Part shown: in pieces, positions 25,644 to 36,477 of the stretch
Layout: each line of letters opens with the position of its first letter
Numbering within the stretch: the first letter of the stretch is position 1
DNA from: Paraburkholderia unamae
GTDB lineage: Bacteria > Pseudomonadota > Gammaproteobacteria > Burkholderiales > Burkholderiaceae
DNA: 64,000 nt
Direction: 5' to 3'
Assembly (NCBI RefSeq): GCF_003268775.1
Contig: NZ_QLSU01000026.1
Location: 1 to 64,000 of the forward strand
Notes under the pieces: generated by a model
Told to the model about the DNA's origin: nothing
The model's input: the letters and a program-made list of their open reading frames with translations, nothing else
Databases searched by the model: none
Made by a program: the position numbers and the translations under genes

Positions 25644-27344
25644 ATGATCGAGACTCGCTCGAAACGCCTGCGCAAAACACGAATCTGTCTCGCCGTCACG
25701 CTCGCTGCGACGGCCTTCGGCGCCGCGGCGCAAGTGCGCTTGCCGACGCCGCCCAATAGCGGCCAGTTGCTGCAACAGGTGCCGCAGCCCACCATGCAGC
25801 AGCCGCCATCGAACCTCGATCTCACGATCCAGCAGCCGAAGAACGCGCCGGCGGACAACACGAAGACGTTTCCCGTGCGCACCATCGAGATCACGGGCAA
25901 CACGCAGTTGCCCACCAGTCTGCTACACGCGGTCGTGGCGCCGAGCGAAGGCAAGGACCTGACGCTGAGCGACCTGAACGCCTTGGCCGACCGTATCAGC
26001 GACGTCTATCACGAGCATGGCTTCCCGCTCGCCACGGCCTATGTGCCTGCGCAGACGATCGAGAACGGCGTCGTGCGCATCGACGTGGCCGAGGCGCGTT
26101 ACGGCGCCGTTTCGCTGAATAACCAGAGCCCGGTAGCGGACCGCGTGCTGAACAATACGCTCGCGGCACTGCAATCGGGGCAGCCGGTCAGCGAGTTCGA
26201 GCTCGAGCGCACGCTGCTGCTGCTCCAGGACATTCCGGGCGCAGAGGTGAGTTCGACGCTGCGCCCCGGGGAGCAGGTGGGCACCTCCGATCTGCTGGTG
26301 GACGTGACGCCCCAGCAGCGCGTGACCGGCGACGCCGGCGTGGACAACTTCGGCGACCCGTATAGCGGGCGCGTGCGCGGCAGCGGCAGCCTGTACATCA
26401 ACGGTTTGTTCAATCAGGGCGATCTGCTCGATTTCAGCGCGTTGACGACGGGCAACGGCATGACGTACGGGCGCATGGACTACCGCTATCTGCTCAACGG
26501 GCAGGGCACGACGCTCGGGGCCACGGTGTCGGGGCTCGACTATCACCTCGGCAACGATCTATCCGAATTGCAGTCGCACGGTTCGGCCTTCGTGGGCGGC
26601 GTGGTGCTCGCGCAGCCGATTATCCGCAATACGCGGGGCAATCTTTTCGGCCAGGTCGAGTATGACTTCCGCAGGCTCAACGACAACATCGATATCATCG
26701 GACTCCAGAACGATCGCCATACGAACAGCTTCATCACCACGCTCGCCGGCGACCAGCTCGATGCGGGCGGCGTGACCAACGCGCGACTCGCCATGACCTA
26801 TGGCGTGCTCTCGGCGAACAACTGGCAGACCGACATCATCGACCAGCTTGGCGCCGACACCGCGGGCCACTACGTCAAGCTCTCGCTATCGCTGTCGCGC
26901 CTCCAGCAATTCACACGCCAGGACGCGCTGTACTTCGGCTTCTCCGGGCAAACGTCGAGCAAGAACCTCGACACCTCCGAGCAGTTCTACCTGGGCGGCC
27001 CCGACAGCGTACGCGGCTACGACGTCGGCGTGCTGTCCGGCTCGCGCGGCTATCTGGCGACGATCGAGTATCGGCACGATTCGACTTTCCAGAACATTCC
27101 GGGCATCTGGCAGTTCTCCGTTTTCGTCGATACCGGCTGGATACAGCAATACAAGAACACGTTCGTGCCCGGACCCAACACCGGCCAGTTGAGCAGCGCC
27201 GGCTTGGGCGTGCAGTGGAACGGCCCGTACAAGCTGCTGCTCAGCGCCAGTGTCGCGTTTCCGTTCGGGCGCACGCCGGAGATCCTCAGCGCGAACGCCA
27301 ACACGTCCGTGCACTGCTGGGTGCAGTTGCGCAAGGCGTTCTAG
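25644..27344 (+). CDS. TpsB outer-membrane transporter (ShlB/FhaC/HecB family)
   Basis: A 566-residue Omp85-superfamily pore that exports the preceding exoprotein. Signal peptide about residues 1-30 (LAVTLAATAFGAAAQ). A proline/glutamine-rich linker leads to POTRA domains (FPVRTIEITGNTQLPTSLLH at about 75-94, then YHEHGFPLATAYVPAQTIENG). A 16-strand barrel follows, with the conserved GGPDSVRGYDVG near residue 450, the family loop-6 motif VRGY. It ends in a terminal Phe, the usual barrel-assembly signal. The ATG at 25644 lacks a clear ribosome binding site; GGAGGAG lies 45 bases upstream next to an in-frame GTG at 25590, so the start is uncertain. Confidence 0.9.
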   Translation: MIETRSKRLRKTRICLAVTLAATAFGAAAQVRLPTPPNSGQLLQQVPQPTMQQPPSNLDLTIQQPKNAPADNTKTFPVRTIEITGNTQLPTSLLHAVVAPSEGKDLTLSDLNALADRISDVYHEHGFPLATAYVPAQTIENGVVRIDVAEARYGAVSLNNQSPVADRVLNNTLAALQSGQPVSEFELERTLLLLQDIPGAEVSSTLRPGEQVGTSDLLVDVTPQQRVTGDAGVDNFGDPYSGRVRGSGSLYINGLFNQGDLLDFSALTTGNGMTYGRMDYRYLLNGQGTTLGATVSGLDYHLGNDLSELQSHGSAFVGGVVLAQPIIRNTRGNLFGQVEYDFRRLNDNIDIIGLQNDRHTNSFITTLAGDQLDAGGVTNARLAMTYGVLSANNWQTDIIDQLGADTAGHYVKLSLSLSRLQQFTRQDALYFGFSGQTSSKNLDTSEQFYLGGPDSVRGYDVGVLSGSRGYLATIEYRHDSTFQNIPGIWQFSVFVDTGWIQQYKNTFVPGPNTGQLSSAGLGVQWNGPYKLLLSASVAFPFGRTPEILSANANTSVHCWVQLRKAF

Positions 27345-27408
27345 CAGGCGGGCAATGCAAAGCGCAGCAGCCGGCGAACCGGTTCTGCCACGGTGTCACC
27401 CGATTCGC

Positions 27409-27450
27409 ATTGCCCTTTCGGGCAAGCGCATTTCCCCAACTCCCTATGGT
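27409..27450 (+). repeat. Intergenic hairpin element, copy B
   Basis: ATTGCCC-N3-CGGGCAA, then TTTCCCC-N4-TCCCTATGGT. The 5' stem is intact (TTGCCC/GGGCAA); the 3' block has one substitution. It lies between the tpsB stop and the alkylsulfatase start, about 100 bases before that start and in the same orientation. Confidence 0.75.
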
Positions 27451-27548
27451 CTCGCCACGGCCTTTGTGCGAAATATTTAGGTGAAGATCGCGAACAACCG
27501 GCGCGGGCGCGGTGCGCCCGCTGTCTCCCCGAATAACCGGAGGTAGTC

Positions 27549-29603
27549 ATGTCCCAATCGGACGACGCAGCGAAGACAGGCGGACGCAGGGCATTCCTCA
27601 AGAACGTAGCGGTCACCGGCGTGGCGACGAGCCTTTCCGGCGTGGTGGGTGAAACGCTGGCGCAGGCCGCCACCGCGGCAACGGCGACGGGCCCGGCGGC
27701 CAAGCCGGCGACCCCCGCGACGATTGCAGTGAACAAGCAGTACGCCGACTTCCTCTCGTTCGAGGACGCGCAGGACTTCGAGGACGCCAAGCGCGGCCTC
27801 GTTGCGACGATGCCCGAGCCGGTCGTCATCAAGGGGCCCGACGGGAATGTCGCGTGGGACCTCCAGCAGTTCGCCTTCGTGAGCGGCGGCCCCGAGAACA
27901 ATTCACCTTCCACGGTGAACCCGAGCCTCTGGCGCAACGCCAAGCTCAACATGAACCACGGCCTCTTCAAGGTGGTCGACGGGATCTGGCAGGTGCGCGG
28001 CTACGATCTCTCGGTGATGAGCATCATTCGCGGCGACAAGGGGTATATCGTCGTCGATCCGTTCATCACGACCGATGTGTCGTCGGCGGTCTGGAAGCAG
28101 CTCGTCATTCCGCATCTGGGCGACCATCCCATTACGCATGTGATCTATACGCACAGCCACGTGGATCACTACGGCGGCGTACGCGGGCTCGTGAGCGACG
28201 ACGACCTGAAGTCCGGCAAGGTGCAGATCGTGGCGCCGGCCGGCTTTACCGAGGCGGCCGTGGGCGAGAACATCATCGCCGGCAACGCGATGGGACGCCG
28301 CGCCAGCTATATGTACGGCTCGCTGCTGCCGCGCAGCGCAACGGGCATTGTCGACGGCGGCCTTGGCAAGACGACTTCGGTGGGCACCATCACGCTCGCC
28401 GTGCCCACGCAGTTCGCCGAAAAGACCGGCCAGAAGCTTACGCTCGACGGCGTGGAACTCGTGGTGCTGATGGCGCCGGAGTCGGAAGCGCCCGCCGAAT
28501 TCATGTTCTATCTGCCGAAGTTCAAGGCATTCTGCGCAGCGGAAGACGCGACCCACACGCTCCACAATCTGTACACGCTGCGCGGCGCCAAGGTTCGCGA
28601 CGCGTTGCTCTGGTCCAAGTATCTGCAATCGTCGCTCGACATGTTCGGCGACGACATGAAGGTGGTTTTCGCGTCCCACTACTGGCCGACATGGGGCAAC
28701 GATCGCGTGGTCGCATTCCTGCGCGCACAACGCGACATGTACCGCTACATGCACGACCAGGTGCTGCGCATGGCCAACAAGGGCATGACGCCGCTGGAAA
28801 TCGGCGAGGCCATGCGCCTGCCCGACAGTCTCGCGAAACACTGGTTCTGCCGCGGCTACTACGGCACGGTCTACCACGACGCCGTTGCGCAGTACAACCT
28901 GCGTCTCGGCTTCTTCGACGGCGTGCCCGCGAACCTGCACCGCCTGCCGCCGACCGAGGCGGGCAAGCGCTACGTCGAGTTCATGGGCGGATCGGCCGCC
29001 GTGTTGAGCAAGGCGCACGGGTATTACAGCAAGGGCGATTACCGCTGGGTCGCGGAAGTCGTCAATCACGTCGTGTTCGCGGAGCCACAGAACACCGCCG
29101 CGAAACAGCTCCTCGCCGATACCTACGAGCAACTGGGCTATCAGTCCGAGTCGGCCTCATGGCGCAACTTCTATCTGACCGGCGCGCAGGAGCTTCGCGG
29201 CGGCATCAAGCAGCTTCCCGCGCCGCAGCCGCAGAGCCCGGACACCATCCAGGCCATGCCGCTCGACATGTTCCTCGACTATCTCGGCATCCGGCTCAAC
29301 GGTGATCGTGCCAACGGGAAAACGGCCTCGTTCAACCTAGTGCTGACCGACACGAAAGAGAATTACGTGCTCGGGGTGGAGAACAGCGCGCTGCACTACA
29401 CGAAGGACAAGTCCTCGAAGTTGGCCGATGCCACGGTCACGATGACGCGCGCGGACCTCAACGACATCATGATGGGCAAGACCAACATGCAAAAGCTCGT
29501 GATGGCCGGCAACGCGAAGATCGACGGCAACAGCCAGAAACTGGGCGAGTTCGTTTCCTGGCTCGATACCTTCGACTTCTGGTTCAACATCGTCACGCCC
29601 TGA
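27549..29603 (+). CDS. Alkyl sulfatase, metallo-beta-lactamase fold (SdsA1/BDS1 type), Tat-exported
   Basis: A 684-residue type III sulfatase that hydrolyses primary alkyl sulfates such as SDS. A Tat signal (RRAFLKN, R13-R14, followed by a hydrophobic stretch and ALA-type cleavage near residue 38) predicts periplasmic export in folded form. MBL domain: the zinc motif THSHVDHYGG (H202, H204, D206, H207), FMFYLPKFKAFCAAED and a further ligand region ASHYWPTWG. An alkylsulfatase dimerisation domain (about 400-530) is followed by an SCP2-like C-terminal domain (from about 565). Element B lies upstream. It shares a 9-base gap with the next gene. Confidence 0.9.
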   Translation: MSQSDDAAKTGGRRAFLKNVAVTGVATSLSGVVGETLAQAATAATATGPAAKPATPATIAVNKQYADFLSFEDAQDFEDAKRGLVATMPEPVVIKGPDGNVAWDLQQFAFVSGGPENNSPSTVNPSLWRNAKLNMNHGLFKVVDGIWQVRGYDLSVMSIIRGDKGYIVVDPFITTDVSSAVWKQLVIPHLGDHPITHVIYTHSHVDHYGGVRGLVSDDDLKSGKVQIVAPAGFTEAAVGENIIAGNAMGRRASYMYGSLLPRSATGIVDGGLGKTTSVGTITLAVPTQFAEKTGQKLTLDGVELVVLMAPESEAPAEFMFYLPKFKAFCAAEDATHTLHNLYTLRGAKVRDALLWSKYLQSSLDMFGDDMKVVFASHYWPTWGNDRVVAFLRAQRDMYRYMHDQVLRMANKGMTPLEIGEAMRLPDSLAKHWFCRGYYGTVYHDAVAQYNLRLGFFDGVPANLHRLPPTEAGKRYVEFMGGSAAVLSKAHGYYSKGDYRWVAEVVNHVVFAEPQNTAAKQLLADTYEQLGYQSESASWRNFYLTGAQELRGGIKQLPAPQPQSPDTIQAMPLDMFLDYLGIRLNGDRANGKTASFNLVLTDTKENYVLGVENSALHYTKDKSSKLADATVTMTRADLNDIMMGKTNMQKLVMAGNAKIDGNSQKLGEFVSWLDTFDFWFNIVTP

Positions 29604-29612
29604 GGTGCTGCC

Positions 29613-30140
29613 ATGTGCGCAATCTGCAACTTCAAACTCGACTTTGGCGTGGGCCATCCTTCGGCCCTGACCATTGCCGTCGCGGCCCGTAGTGCGATCG
29701 ACGCCGGCCTGATCGAGCCGATCGATACCACCGGCGGCGCGCTCTCGGCAGCCCGTATGCGTATCTCGGCGATCGAGGCGCTCAATCTGCTTCAGGCTCG
29801 CATCGAGGAGGCTCACGGCGAAGAGGCGCTGCTGGCGCTGCCGGACTTCTACGTTCTGCTCATCGAGAACGACACGTGGGGCTTCTTTCACGCGACGACC
29901 GAAGGCTTCGACCCGGACATCGTTCCGGAGATGCCGGACGTCACGGCAACGGAGGACGAGCGGCGCAGCAATATCCTGATCACCTCGGAGGCGGCGCTGC
30001 GTGGATGGCTGGAAGGGCGTTTCGATCTGGAAAGGGCGTTCGGCGATTCGCTCGCGATGATCGACGCGCCGCAGGCTCATGCCGAAGCGCTGAAGCAGAT
30101 GCTGGCCAGGGCGGAATTAACGGCCGCAGTGAACGGCTGA
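29613..30140 (+). CDS. Hypothetical protein following the alkylsulfatase
   Basis: A 175-residue soluble acidic protein with no signal peptide. It begins MCAICNFKLDF with a CxxC pair at residues 2-5 that might bind metal. The middle has FYVLLIENDTWGFFHATTEG, and the C-terminal half is helical. I do not recognise the family. It starts nine bases after the alkylsulfatase stop, so it is probably cotranscribed and functionally tied to it. A strong stem-loop follows. Confidence 0.65.
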   Translation: MCAICNFKLDFGVGHPSALTIAVAARSAIDAGLIEPIDTTGGALSAARMRISAIEALNLLQARIEEAHGEEALLALPDFYVLLIENDTWGFFHATTEGFDPDIVPEMPDVTATEDERRSNILITSEAALRGWLEGRFDLERAFGDSLAMIDAPQAHAEALKQMLARAELTAAVNG

Positions 30141-30163
30141 CTTGAAGGACTCAAGCAGGAAGC

Positions 30164-30193
30164 GAAGCGAGCCGCTGAAGAGCGGCTCGCTTC
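30164..30193 (+). terminator. Stem-loop terminator after the alkylsulfatase operon
   Basis: Perfect 13-bp inverted repeat GAAGCGAGCCGCT / AGCGGCTCGCTTC with a GAAG loop, 24 bases after the stop at 30140. The T tract after it is poor on either strand. It lies between convergent transcription units. Confidence 0.7.
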
Positions 30194-30274
30194 ATTAGAA
30201 AGAAAGGATGACGAAAGACAGTCACGCAGTGTGATCGAATGACCGGGGCCCAATGTCCCCGGTTCGACGGTCTA

Positions 30275-30736
30275 TTAGTCTAATACGAGCGAGCCGAGCG
30301 CAAAGGCGCCTAGCGCGGCAACGGCAATGCCGACCCAGTAAGCGAGATTCCACTGCGGCAGCAGACCTTCGCGCCGCAGCGCATTCACGCGCCGCTTGTG
30401 CTGCACGACCGCGACGAGCAGGGCCGCGGTGCCGATCACGACCATGGCCGTGCCCACCGTGCGCGGCGACCAGGTCGCCCCGAACCGTCCGACGATGGGC
30501 GTGCCGCGCTGTCCCGCCACATATTCGAAGAATTTCGCCAGCGTGAAGCCGAAGCTGATCATCGAGAGCGCGGTGCGTAGCCACGCCATCAGCGTGCGCT
30601 CGGCGGCGAGGAAAGTACGCTCGACCGCGAGCGAGGTGCGCGCGCGAGTCTGCAACGTGCCCTCGTCGGGCTTCAAGGGCGCTGAGGGATCCGTGTCCGG
30701 TACGATGTCGTGGTCTCGGTCGCGAGGAGTGGGCAT
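30275..30736 (-). CDS. DUF202 / YidH-family inner membrane protein
   Basis: A 153-residue small membrane protein of the DUF202 family. Typical signature: RTSLAVERTFLAAERTLMAW, followed by LRTALSMISFGFTLAKFFEY (first membrane helix). Two more hydrophobic helices lie at about 94-112 and 132-152. Function unknown. ATG 30736 is preferred to a longer form because the DUF202 N-terminus is hydrophilic and short. It starts 10 bases after the BASS transporter stop, so the two are an operon. Confidence 0.82.
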   Translation of the reverse strand: MPTPRDRDHDIVPDTDPSAPLKPDEGTLQTRARTSLAVERTFLAAERTLMAWLRTALSMISFGFTLAKFFEYVAGQRGTPIVGRFGATWSPRTVGTAMVVIGTAALLVAVVQHKRRVNALRREGLLPQWNLAYWVGIAVAALGAFALGSLVLD

Positions 30737-30746
30737 GGCGTGACCT

Positions 30747-31610
30747 TCAAGGCGTGCCGGAGGAGAGAGCCGCACGGCTGCGTTGCCACTTCACGTAAGG
30801 AATGGCCAGCAGCGTGCAGAGCACCAGATAGAGCACGAGTGTGGGCGCGAACTGCTCGCCGGGATAGTTGGCTGCCGAGATGGCGAGCGCGATGGCCGGA
30901 TGCCGCGAGGCCGTGGAGAGCGCGAGAACCGACGCGTGCTCGGGTTCGGGGCCGCCGAGCAAGTGCCCCACAGCGAGACCCGCGAGTATGAAGGCGACGA
31001 TGGCTACGACCGTCCAATGGCCGGTGGCCGAAAAGATGCCGCGCCAGGTGCCGGCCAGCAGCACGAGAATGCTCGCGAACAGCAGCAGCGTGGCCAGCCG
31101 TCGTACAGGTGTGAGCAGATGCCGCGCAACTTGCGGCACGAACTTCGAGACCAGCATGCCCGCCGCAAGGGGGACGAGGATCATGGTCAGCACGGTTTTC
31201 ATGATCGAAAGCGGCCCGACCGCCAGCGGCTGCGCGAAAAGCCAGTTGAAAAGCGCCACCGAAAGCGGCACGGTGACGATCGACACCAGCGCGAGCACCA
31301 CGAGCAGACCCAGACCAAAGGGCGCGACGCCGCCCGCCTTCTTGTGCTTCTTCGGCAACAGTGGCGGCACCGGCGAGATGGCGAGCGCGGTGAGCACAAC
31401 CGCCGTGGGTTGCGGCAACGCGAGGTAGTACACGCAGCCGACCACGAGCAGCGGCATGATTGCCAGCATGGCGATGAGCGAGCGCAGGAGGAGGCCGGGC
31501 CGGTGCGCGATATAGAGCAGGTCGTCACGCGTTGCCTGAAGGCCGTAGGTGAATACGGTCGCCGCGATGGCGCACTTGAGCGCGAGCAGAATCAGGTCCT
31601 TCGCGTCCAT
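30747..31610 (-). CDS. Bile acid:sodium symporter (BASS)-family transporter
   Basis: A 287-residue inner-membrane protein with about 9-10 helices. It begins MDAKDLILLALKCAIAATVF. Family-like segments: the ALAISPVPPLLPKK crossover region and the small-residue-rich GHLLGGPEPEHASVLALSTA, then SRHPAIALAISAANYP, which matches the second BASS inverted-repeat half. It probably moves an organic anion with sodium. Position between arylsulfatase and DUF202 suggests import of a sulfated or desulfated organic acid, but substrate is inferred only from context. Confidence 0.8.
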   Translation of the reverse strand: MDAKDLILLALKCAIAATVFTYGLQATRDDLLYIAHRPGLLLRSLIAMLAIMPLLVVGCVYYLALPQPTAVVLTALAISPVPPLLPKKHKKAGGVAPFGLGLLVVLALVSIVTVPLSVALFNWLFAQPLAVGPLSIMKTVLTMILVPLAAGMLVSKFVPQVARHLLTPVRRLATLLLFASILVLLAGTWRGIFSATGHWTVVAIVAFILAGLAVGHLLGGPEPEHASVLALSTASRHPAIALAISAANYPGEQFAPTLVLYLVLCTLLAIPYVKWQRSRAALSSGTP

Positions 31611-31734
31611 GGATATCCTGGCAAGTCGTGGGAGTGCCTGAACAATACTTTGCAGTACGTGGCAATGGCGCGAGCCTCGGGCGGCGTCCGTATGAACGCC
31701 GTCCGAGTGCCGTTACCATGCGCCGCCGGGGCGC

Positions 31735-33246
<1,512 letters not shown>

Positions 33247-33343
33247 GGAACACTCCTTTGTGTAGCGCTACCGCAGACGGTAGCGAGTCTTCTCCGGACC
33301 CCGTCGTCGACGGGGCTGCGTGAGGTCGCTTGTCCTGTCGGAC

Positions 33344-34330
33344 TCAAGCGGAAGCGTTATCGCGGACTACGCAACGAAAGCCCACGTGGCAGGTGGACGT
33401 ATCGACAGGCTGCGCCATTCTGGCGGCGGGCCGGTAACGCCGGCAGTAATTCGGTGCGCACAGGTACGAGCCGCCCTTCATCACCTTGCGCGCGATCTTG
33501 ACTTGCGGCGTGCGCGGGTCGACGCTCGCCTCGACGGACCCGCCGCGCGGATTGTCGAGCGTGCAGCAGGCCTTCACGATCTTGCCGTGGTCCTGGTACC
33601 AGTCGCTGGTCCACTCCCACACGTTGCCGGCCATCTCGTAGAGTCCGTAGCCGTTGGGCGGAAACGAGCCGACGGGCGCGGTCCATTCATAACCGTCCTC
33701 GAGCAGGTTCTGCCACGGAAATTCGCCTTGCCACGTGTTGGCCATTGGCTTGCCTTGCGGGGCGAACTCGTCGCCCCACACGAATTCCGCGCCGTCGAGT
33801 CCGCCGCGCGCCGCGAATTCCCATTCGGCTTCGGTGGGCAAGTCCTTGCCTGCCCAGTGCGCGTAGGCGGCGGCGTCCTCGTAAGCGACGTGGACCACGG
33901 GATGGTCCCAGAGCCCTTCGAGCGAACTGGCCGGGCCGCGCGGATGCCGCCAGTTCGCGCCGCGCGTGTAGACCCACCAGTTGTAGTGATTGCGCAAGTC
34001 CACGCGATGCGGCGGTTTGGCGAACATCACCGAGGAGGGTTCCAGCAGCTCGGGCTGCGCGCCCGGATAGTCCTCGGGGTTCGCCGGACGCTCGGCGGAC
34101 GTCACGTAGCCGGTGGCGTCGACGAAGCGCTTGAAGTCGGCGTTCGTCACCGCGCGGCTGTCCATCCAGAAGCCCGCAATGCGCACCTTGTGCGCGGGCG
34201 CTTCCTCGGGGTAGTGGTGATTCGAGCCCATGACGAAGGTGCCGCCAGGAATGCGGACCATGCCTGGCGGCCCGGCCAGCGAGGCAGCGTCACACGTGTC
34301 GTTGAGCGCTTCAGATGCGGGATTGAGCAT
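33344..34330 (-). CDS. Formylglycine-generating enzyme (sulfatase-modifying factor)
   Basis: A 328-residue FGE-sulfatase-domain protein that oxidises the sulfatase active-site Cys to formylglycine. Landmarks: MVRIPGGTFVMGSNHHYPEE (24-43), GFWMDSRAVTNADFKRFVDA, DLPTEAEWEFAARGG, NGYGLYEMAGNVWEWTSDWY. The catalytic pair is in GGSYLCAPNYCRRYRPAAR (C291 and C296), both present, so it should be the copper-dependent oxidase type. The start at 34330 (MLNPASEA) fits the conserved N-terminus; the longer ORF runs through repeat copy C and is rejected. Its client is the arylsulfatase downstream. Confidence 0.92.
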   Translation of the reverse strand: MLNPASEALNDTCDAASLAGPPGMVRIPGGTFVMGSNHHYPEEAPAHKVRIAGFWMDSRAVTNADFKRFVDATGYVTSAERPANPEDYPGAQPELLEPSSVMFAKPPHRVDLRNHYNWWVYTRGANWRHPRGPASSLEGLWDHPVVHVAYEDAAAYAHWAGKDLPTEAEWEFAARGGLDGAEFVWGDEFAPQGKPMANTWQGEFPWQNLLEDGYEWTAPVGSFPPNGYGLYEMAGNVWEWTSDWYQDHGKIVKACCTLDNPRGGSVEASVDPRTPQVKIARKVMKGGSYLCAPNYCRRYRPAARMAQPVDTSTCHVGFRCVVRDNASA

Positions 34331-34466
34331 GATCGGGCAGGGCGTTGGACTGTGTCGGCGGAAACGACGGGCCACGGCGGGACGGGTGCTTTGCGTGTCC
34401 GCCCGTTCGCCGCGTGCCTCACGAGCAACGTAGCAATGGTCAGTATCGGAGCGGTGCTGTGCTTGC

Positions 34467-34508
34467 GCTATTGGGACAAGGGGCAACGCTATTGCCCTAA
34501 AGGGCAAT
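34467..34508 (-). repeat. Intergenic hairpin element, copy C
   Basis: On the minus strand: ATTGCCC-N3-AGGGCAAT-N4-TTGCCCC-N4-CCCAATAG. The last block diverges from CCCTATGG. It lies between the surface-antigen-like gene and the FGE gene, in the same orientation as both. Confidence 0.7.
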
Positions 34509-34615
34509 CCGGGGCCTGTACATGGCAAGCGCGTGACAAAAAGCCGGGGCGAAGATCGAAGTATGCAAACCGCCAGAGTGTGGCGGCGCGCAATCCCACG
34601 GATGAGGGCCGCGCT

Positions 34616-35026
34616 TCACCCCGGATCTTGCAGGCTCCACGAACCGTCACCGGCCTTGCAGTATTGGGGGCGCAAGGTGACCGACTGGCTTGCCGCATGC
34701 ACGGCGACAACGACGAATCGGCAGGTCCTGTGATGCTTGATCGACGTACCTTCGGGCGTCAGTGTCGCGTTGACCGCGGCCTGTCCGCCAGGGACGGTTT
34801 TGGTCCACTGGCTCGATTCGCCGTCGTTTCTCGTGTTCAGCACGGCCCGCACCGTGCTGTCCAGCGCATCGAGGTCGTTCTGATCGAGCCCCTCGATCCG
34901 CACACCGCGCGTGAAGCCGGGGTCGGCTGACCAGGCCGGCAACGCGCTGCAAACCGGCAGGAGGGCGCCGATAGCGGCAACGCGCAGCGCTCGTTTGATG
35001 CGTTCGGCGAGGCGGTGGTAGGACAT
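34616..35026 (-). CDS. Secreted RT0821/Lpp0805-like surface protein
   Basis: A 136-residue exported protein. Signal peptide about residues 1-34 (VAAIGALLPVCSALPAWSA). The mature part resembles the 16-kDa surface-antigen family: DSTVRAVLNTRNDGESSQWT, VNATLTPEG, a Cys in HRTCRFVVVAVHA and a second in PQYCKAGDGSWSL, probably a disulfide pair. Function unknown, envelope located. Confidence 0.65.
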   Translation of the reverse strand: MSYHRLAERIKRALRVAAIGALLPVCSALPAWSADPGFTRGVRIEGLDQNDLDALDSTVRAVLNTRNDGESSQWTKTVPGGQAAVNATLTPEGTSIKHHRTCRFVVVAVHAASQSVTLRPQYCKAGDGSWSLQDPG

Positions 35027-35410
35027 GGCCGTTCCCGTAACCCGAAGAGCGCCGTAGCGTCGAAGCGGTCTTCAGTCTTCCAGGGCACATCACCCCTCTC
35101 GTATTGTTCCAGCGTGACGCAAGTGTGGCCATCGGGAGTTGGGGCAGCCGCGCTGCCCCTTCGGGCAACGCGATTGCCCCGTGCCCCTATGGCATGGCGC
35201 AGCCGCTTCGACGAAACTCGCGGATGGTGCTTTCGCCGCCCGTGCTTTCGATGCAAGGAACGTTGGCGGCGCAACGGGCGGATTGACGGCGCGGGCGCCA
35301 ATGGCCAGTTCGAATCCACAAGGGCCATGCCGCAATTCATTTCGCTTGTCCGCACGCCGCGGCGGCACGGCAGTCAGTTCCCGTTGATGTGTTCTGGGGT
35401 GAGGACCACC
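35027..35410. other. Divergent gap with repeat copy D
   Basis: Separates the surface-protein gene from the outer-membrane barrel gene. Contains element D and no convincing ORF: overlapping frames are arginine/alanine-rich or lack a start. No clear promoter pair was seen. Confidence 0.5.
35153..35193 (+). repeat. Intergenic hairpin element, copy D
   Basis: GCTGCCC-N4-GGGCAA-N4-ATTGCCCC-N4-CCCTATGG, in the divergent gap. The central GGGCAA pairs with either block. Confidence 0.72.
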
Positions 35411-36430
35411 ATGTCTGCGAAGTCGGGACGCGACTTTCGGCATGCCGGCGATCGACGTGCTCGCCTGCGCGCCACCCTGAGCGCCGGAATCGCCGTTGCT
35501 TTGAGCGGCGTCTGTTTCTTTACGGCGACGACGCATGCGCAGAGCGCGCCATCCTTGCCGACCTTCACCGGTCCCGATGTGCAGAAGCGCGCCAACGGCG
35601 TGCTCGCGTTGCTGAGCTTTACCGTGACGCCAGACCTCTCGGCCAGTTCACTGGGCATTCGCAACGGCTCAACCGGCGACCCTTCGCTCAATATGACCCA
35701 GTTCGGCGGCGGCTTCACGTTGAGCCAGAGTTTTCCGCTCTATCTGGAAGGGGCCATTGGCGGTTCACGCTACGATCCCACCTTCGTCGTCAGCGACGGC
35801 CAGGAGCAGCGCGCGTTGCCCACGCGCTGGACGAACGTCGCGGCAACGGGCGGCATAGGCTGGGATTTTCCGCTCAACGAGAAGAAGGATCTGGTCATCC
35901 GTCCGATCTTCAATTTTTCGTTGGGCGAAGTGTTCAGCGACGCGACCGCGGCCCAGTTTCTGATCAATCGCCGCACCGACAAGAACGTTGCTTTCATCGA
36001 GAACGGCTCGCTCAACGCATACGGGCTTGGCGGCTCGCTGATGCTGGGCTGGTATCCGCGTCAGGAGCCCTACGAGTTCGATCTCGAGTTGCGCTACACG
36101 AATATCTACCTTCAGAGCTTCGGCTCATCGAGCGGCGTGCGCGGCACGGCTGATGCCCAGTCGACCAACCTCTATGCGCGCTGGCGCGCGCCCACCGGCT
36201 TGCTCGCGTTGAACCGGCCGTTGCGGTACGTGCTCGAACTCTCGCATTCGACCTATCTCGGGAGCCAGGCGGACGTCCTCGGCTTCAATCAGCTCACGTC
36301 GCTGGGCGTGGGCCTCGAAATCGACACGGGCGCGGTGACGAAGCTGTTTTCGCGGCTGCGGATCGTCGCGCGCTATGCGTTCGGCAAGGACGTTACGGGC
36401 GCATCGCTTGGGCTCGCGCTCAGCTTCTGA
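35411..36430 (+). CDS. Outer-membrane beta-barrel protein, autotransporter-barrel-like
   Basis: A 339-residue exported protein. Signal peptide about residues 1-45, ending TTHAQSA. After a short linker the sequence alternates in barrel fashion (FGGGFTLSQSFPLYLEGAIG, LRYTNIYLQSFGSS, SRLRIVARYAFGKD) and ends in LSF with terminal Phe. It resembles solitary outer-membrane autotransporter-type barrels without a passenger. ATG 35411 has GAGGA about 6 bases upstream; a long upstream extension crosses the intergenic region and is rejected. Substrate or partner unknown. Confidence 0.75.
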   Translation: MSAKSGRDFRHAGDRRARLRATLSAGIAVALSGVCFFTATTHAQSAPSLPTFTGPDVQKRANGVLALLSFTVTPDLSASSLGIRNGSTGDPSLNMTQFGGGFTLSQSFPLYLEGAIGGSRYDPTFVVSDGQEQRALPTRWTNVAATGGIGWDFPLNEKKDLVIRPIFNFSLGEVFSDATAAQFLINRRTDKNVAFIENGSLNAYGLGGSLMLGWYPRQEPYEFDLELRYTNIYLQSFGSSSGVRGTADAQSTNLYARWRAPTGLLALNRPLRYVLELSHSTYLGSQADVLGFNQLTSLGVGLEIDTGAVTKLFSRLRIVARYAFGKDVTGASLGLALSF

Positions 36431-36440
36431 GGGTTGCCGG

Positions 36441-36459
36441 GGACGCGTGAGGCGCGTCC
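36441..36459. terminator. Stem-loop between convergent genes
   Basis: GGACGCG-N5-CGCGTCC, extendable by CCGG on both sides, between the stop of the barrel protein and the stop of the DUF4239-like gene. Candidate bidirectional terminator; no T tract. Confidence 0.45.
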
Positions 36460-36477
36460 GGCGATTTCTCCAAGGCG

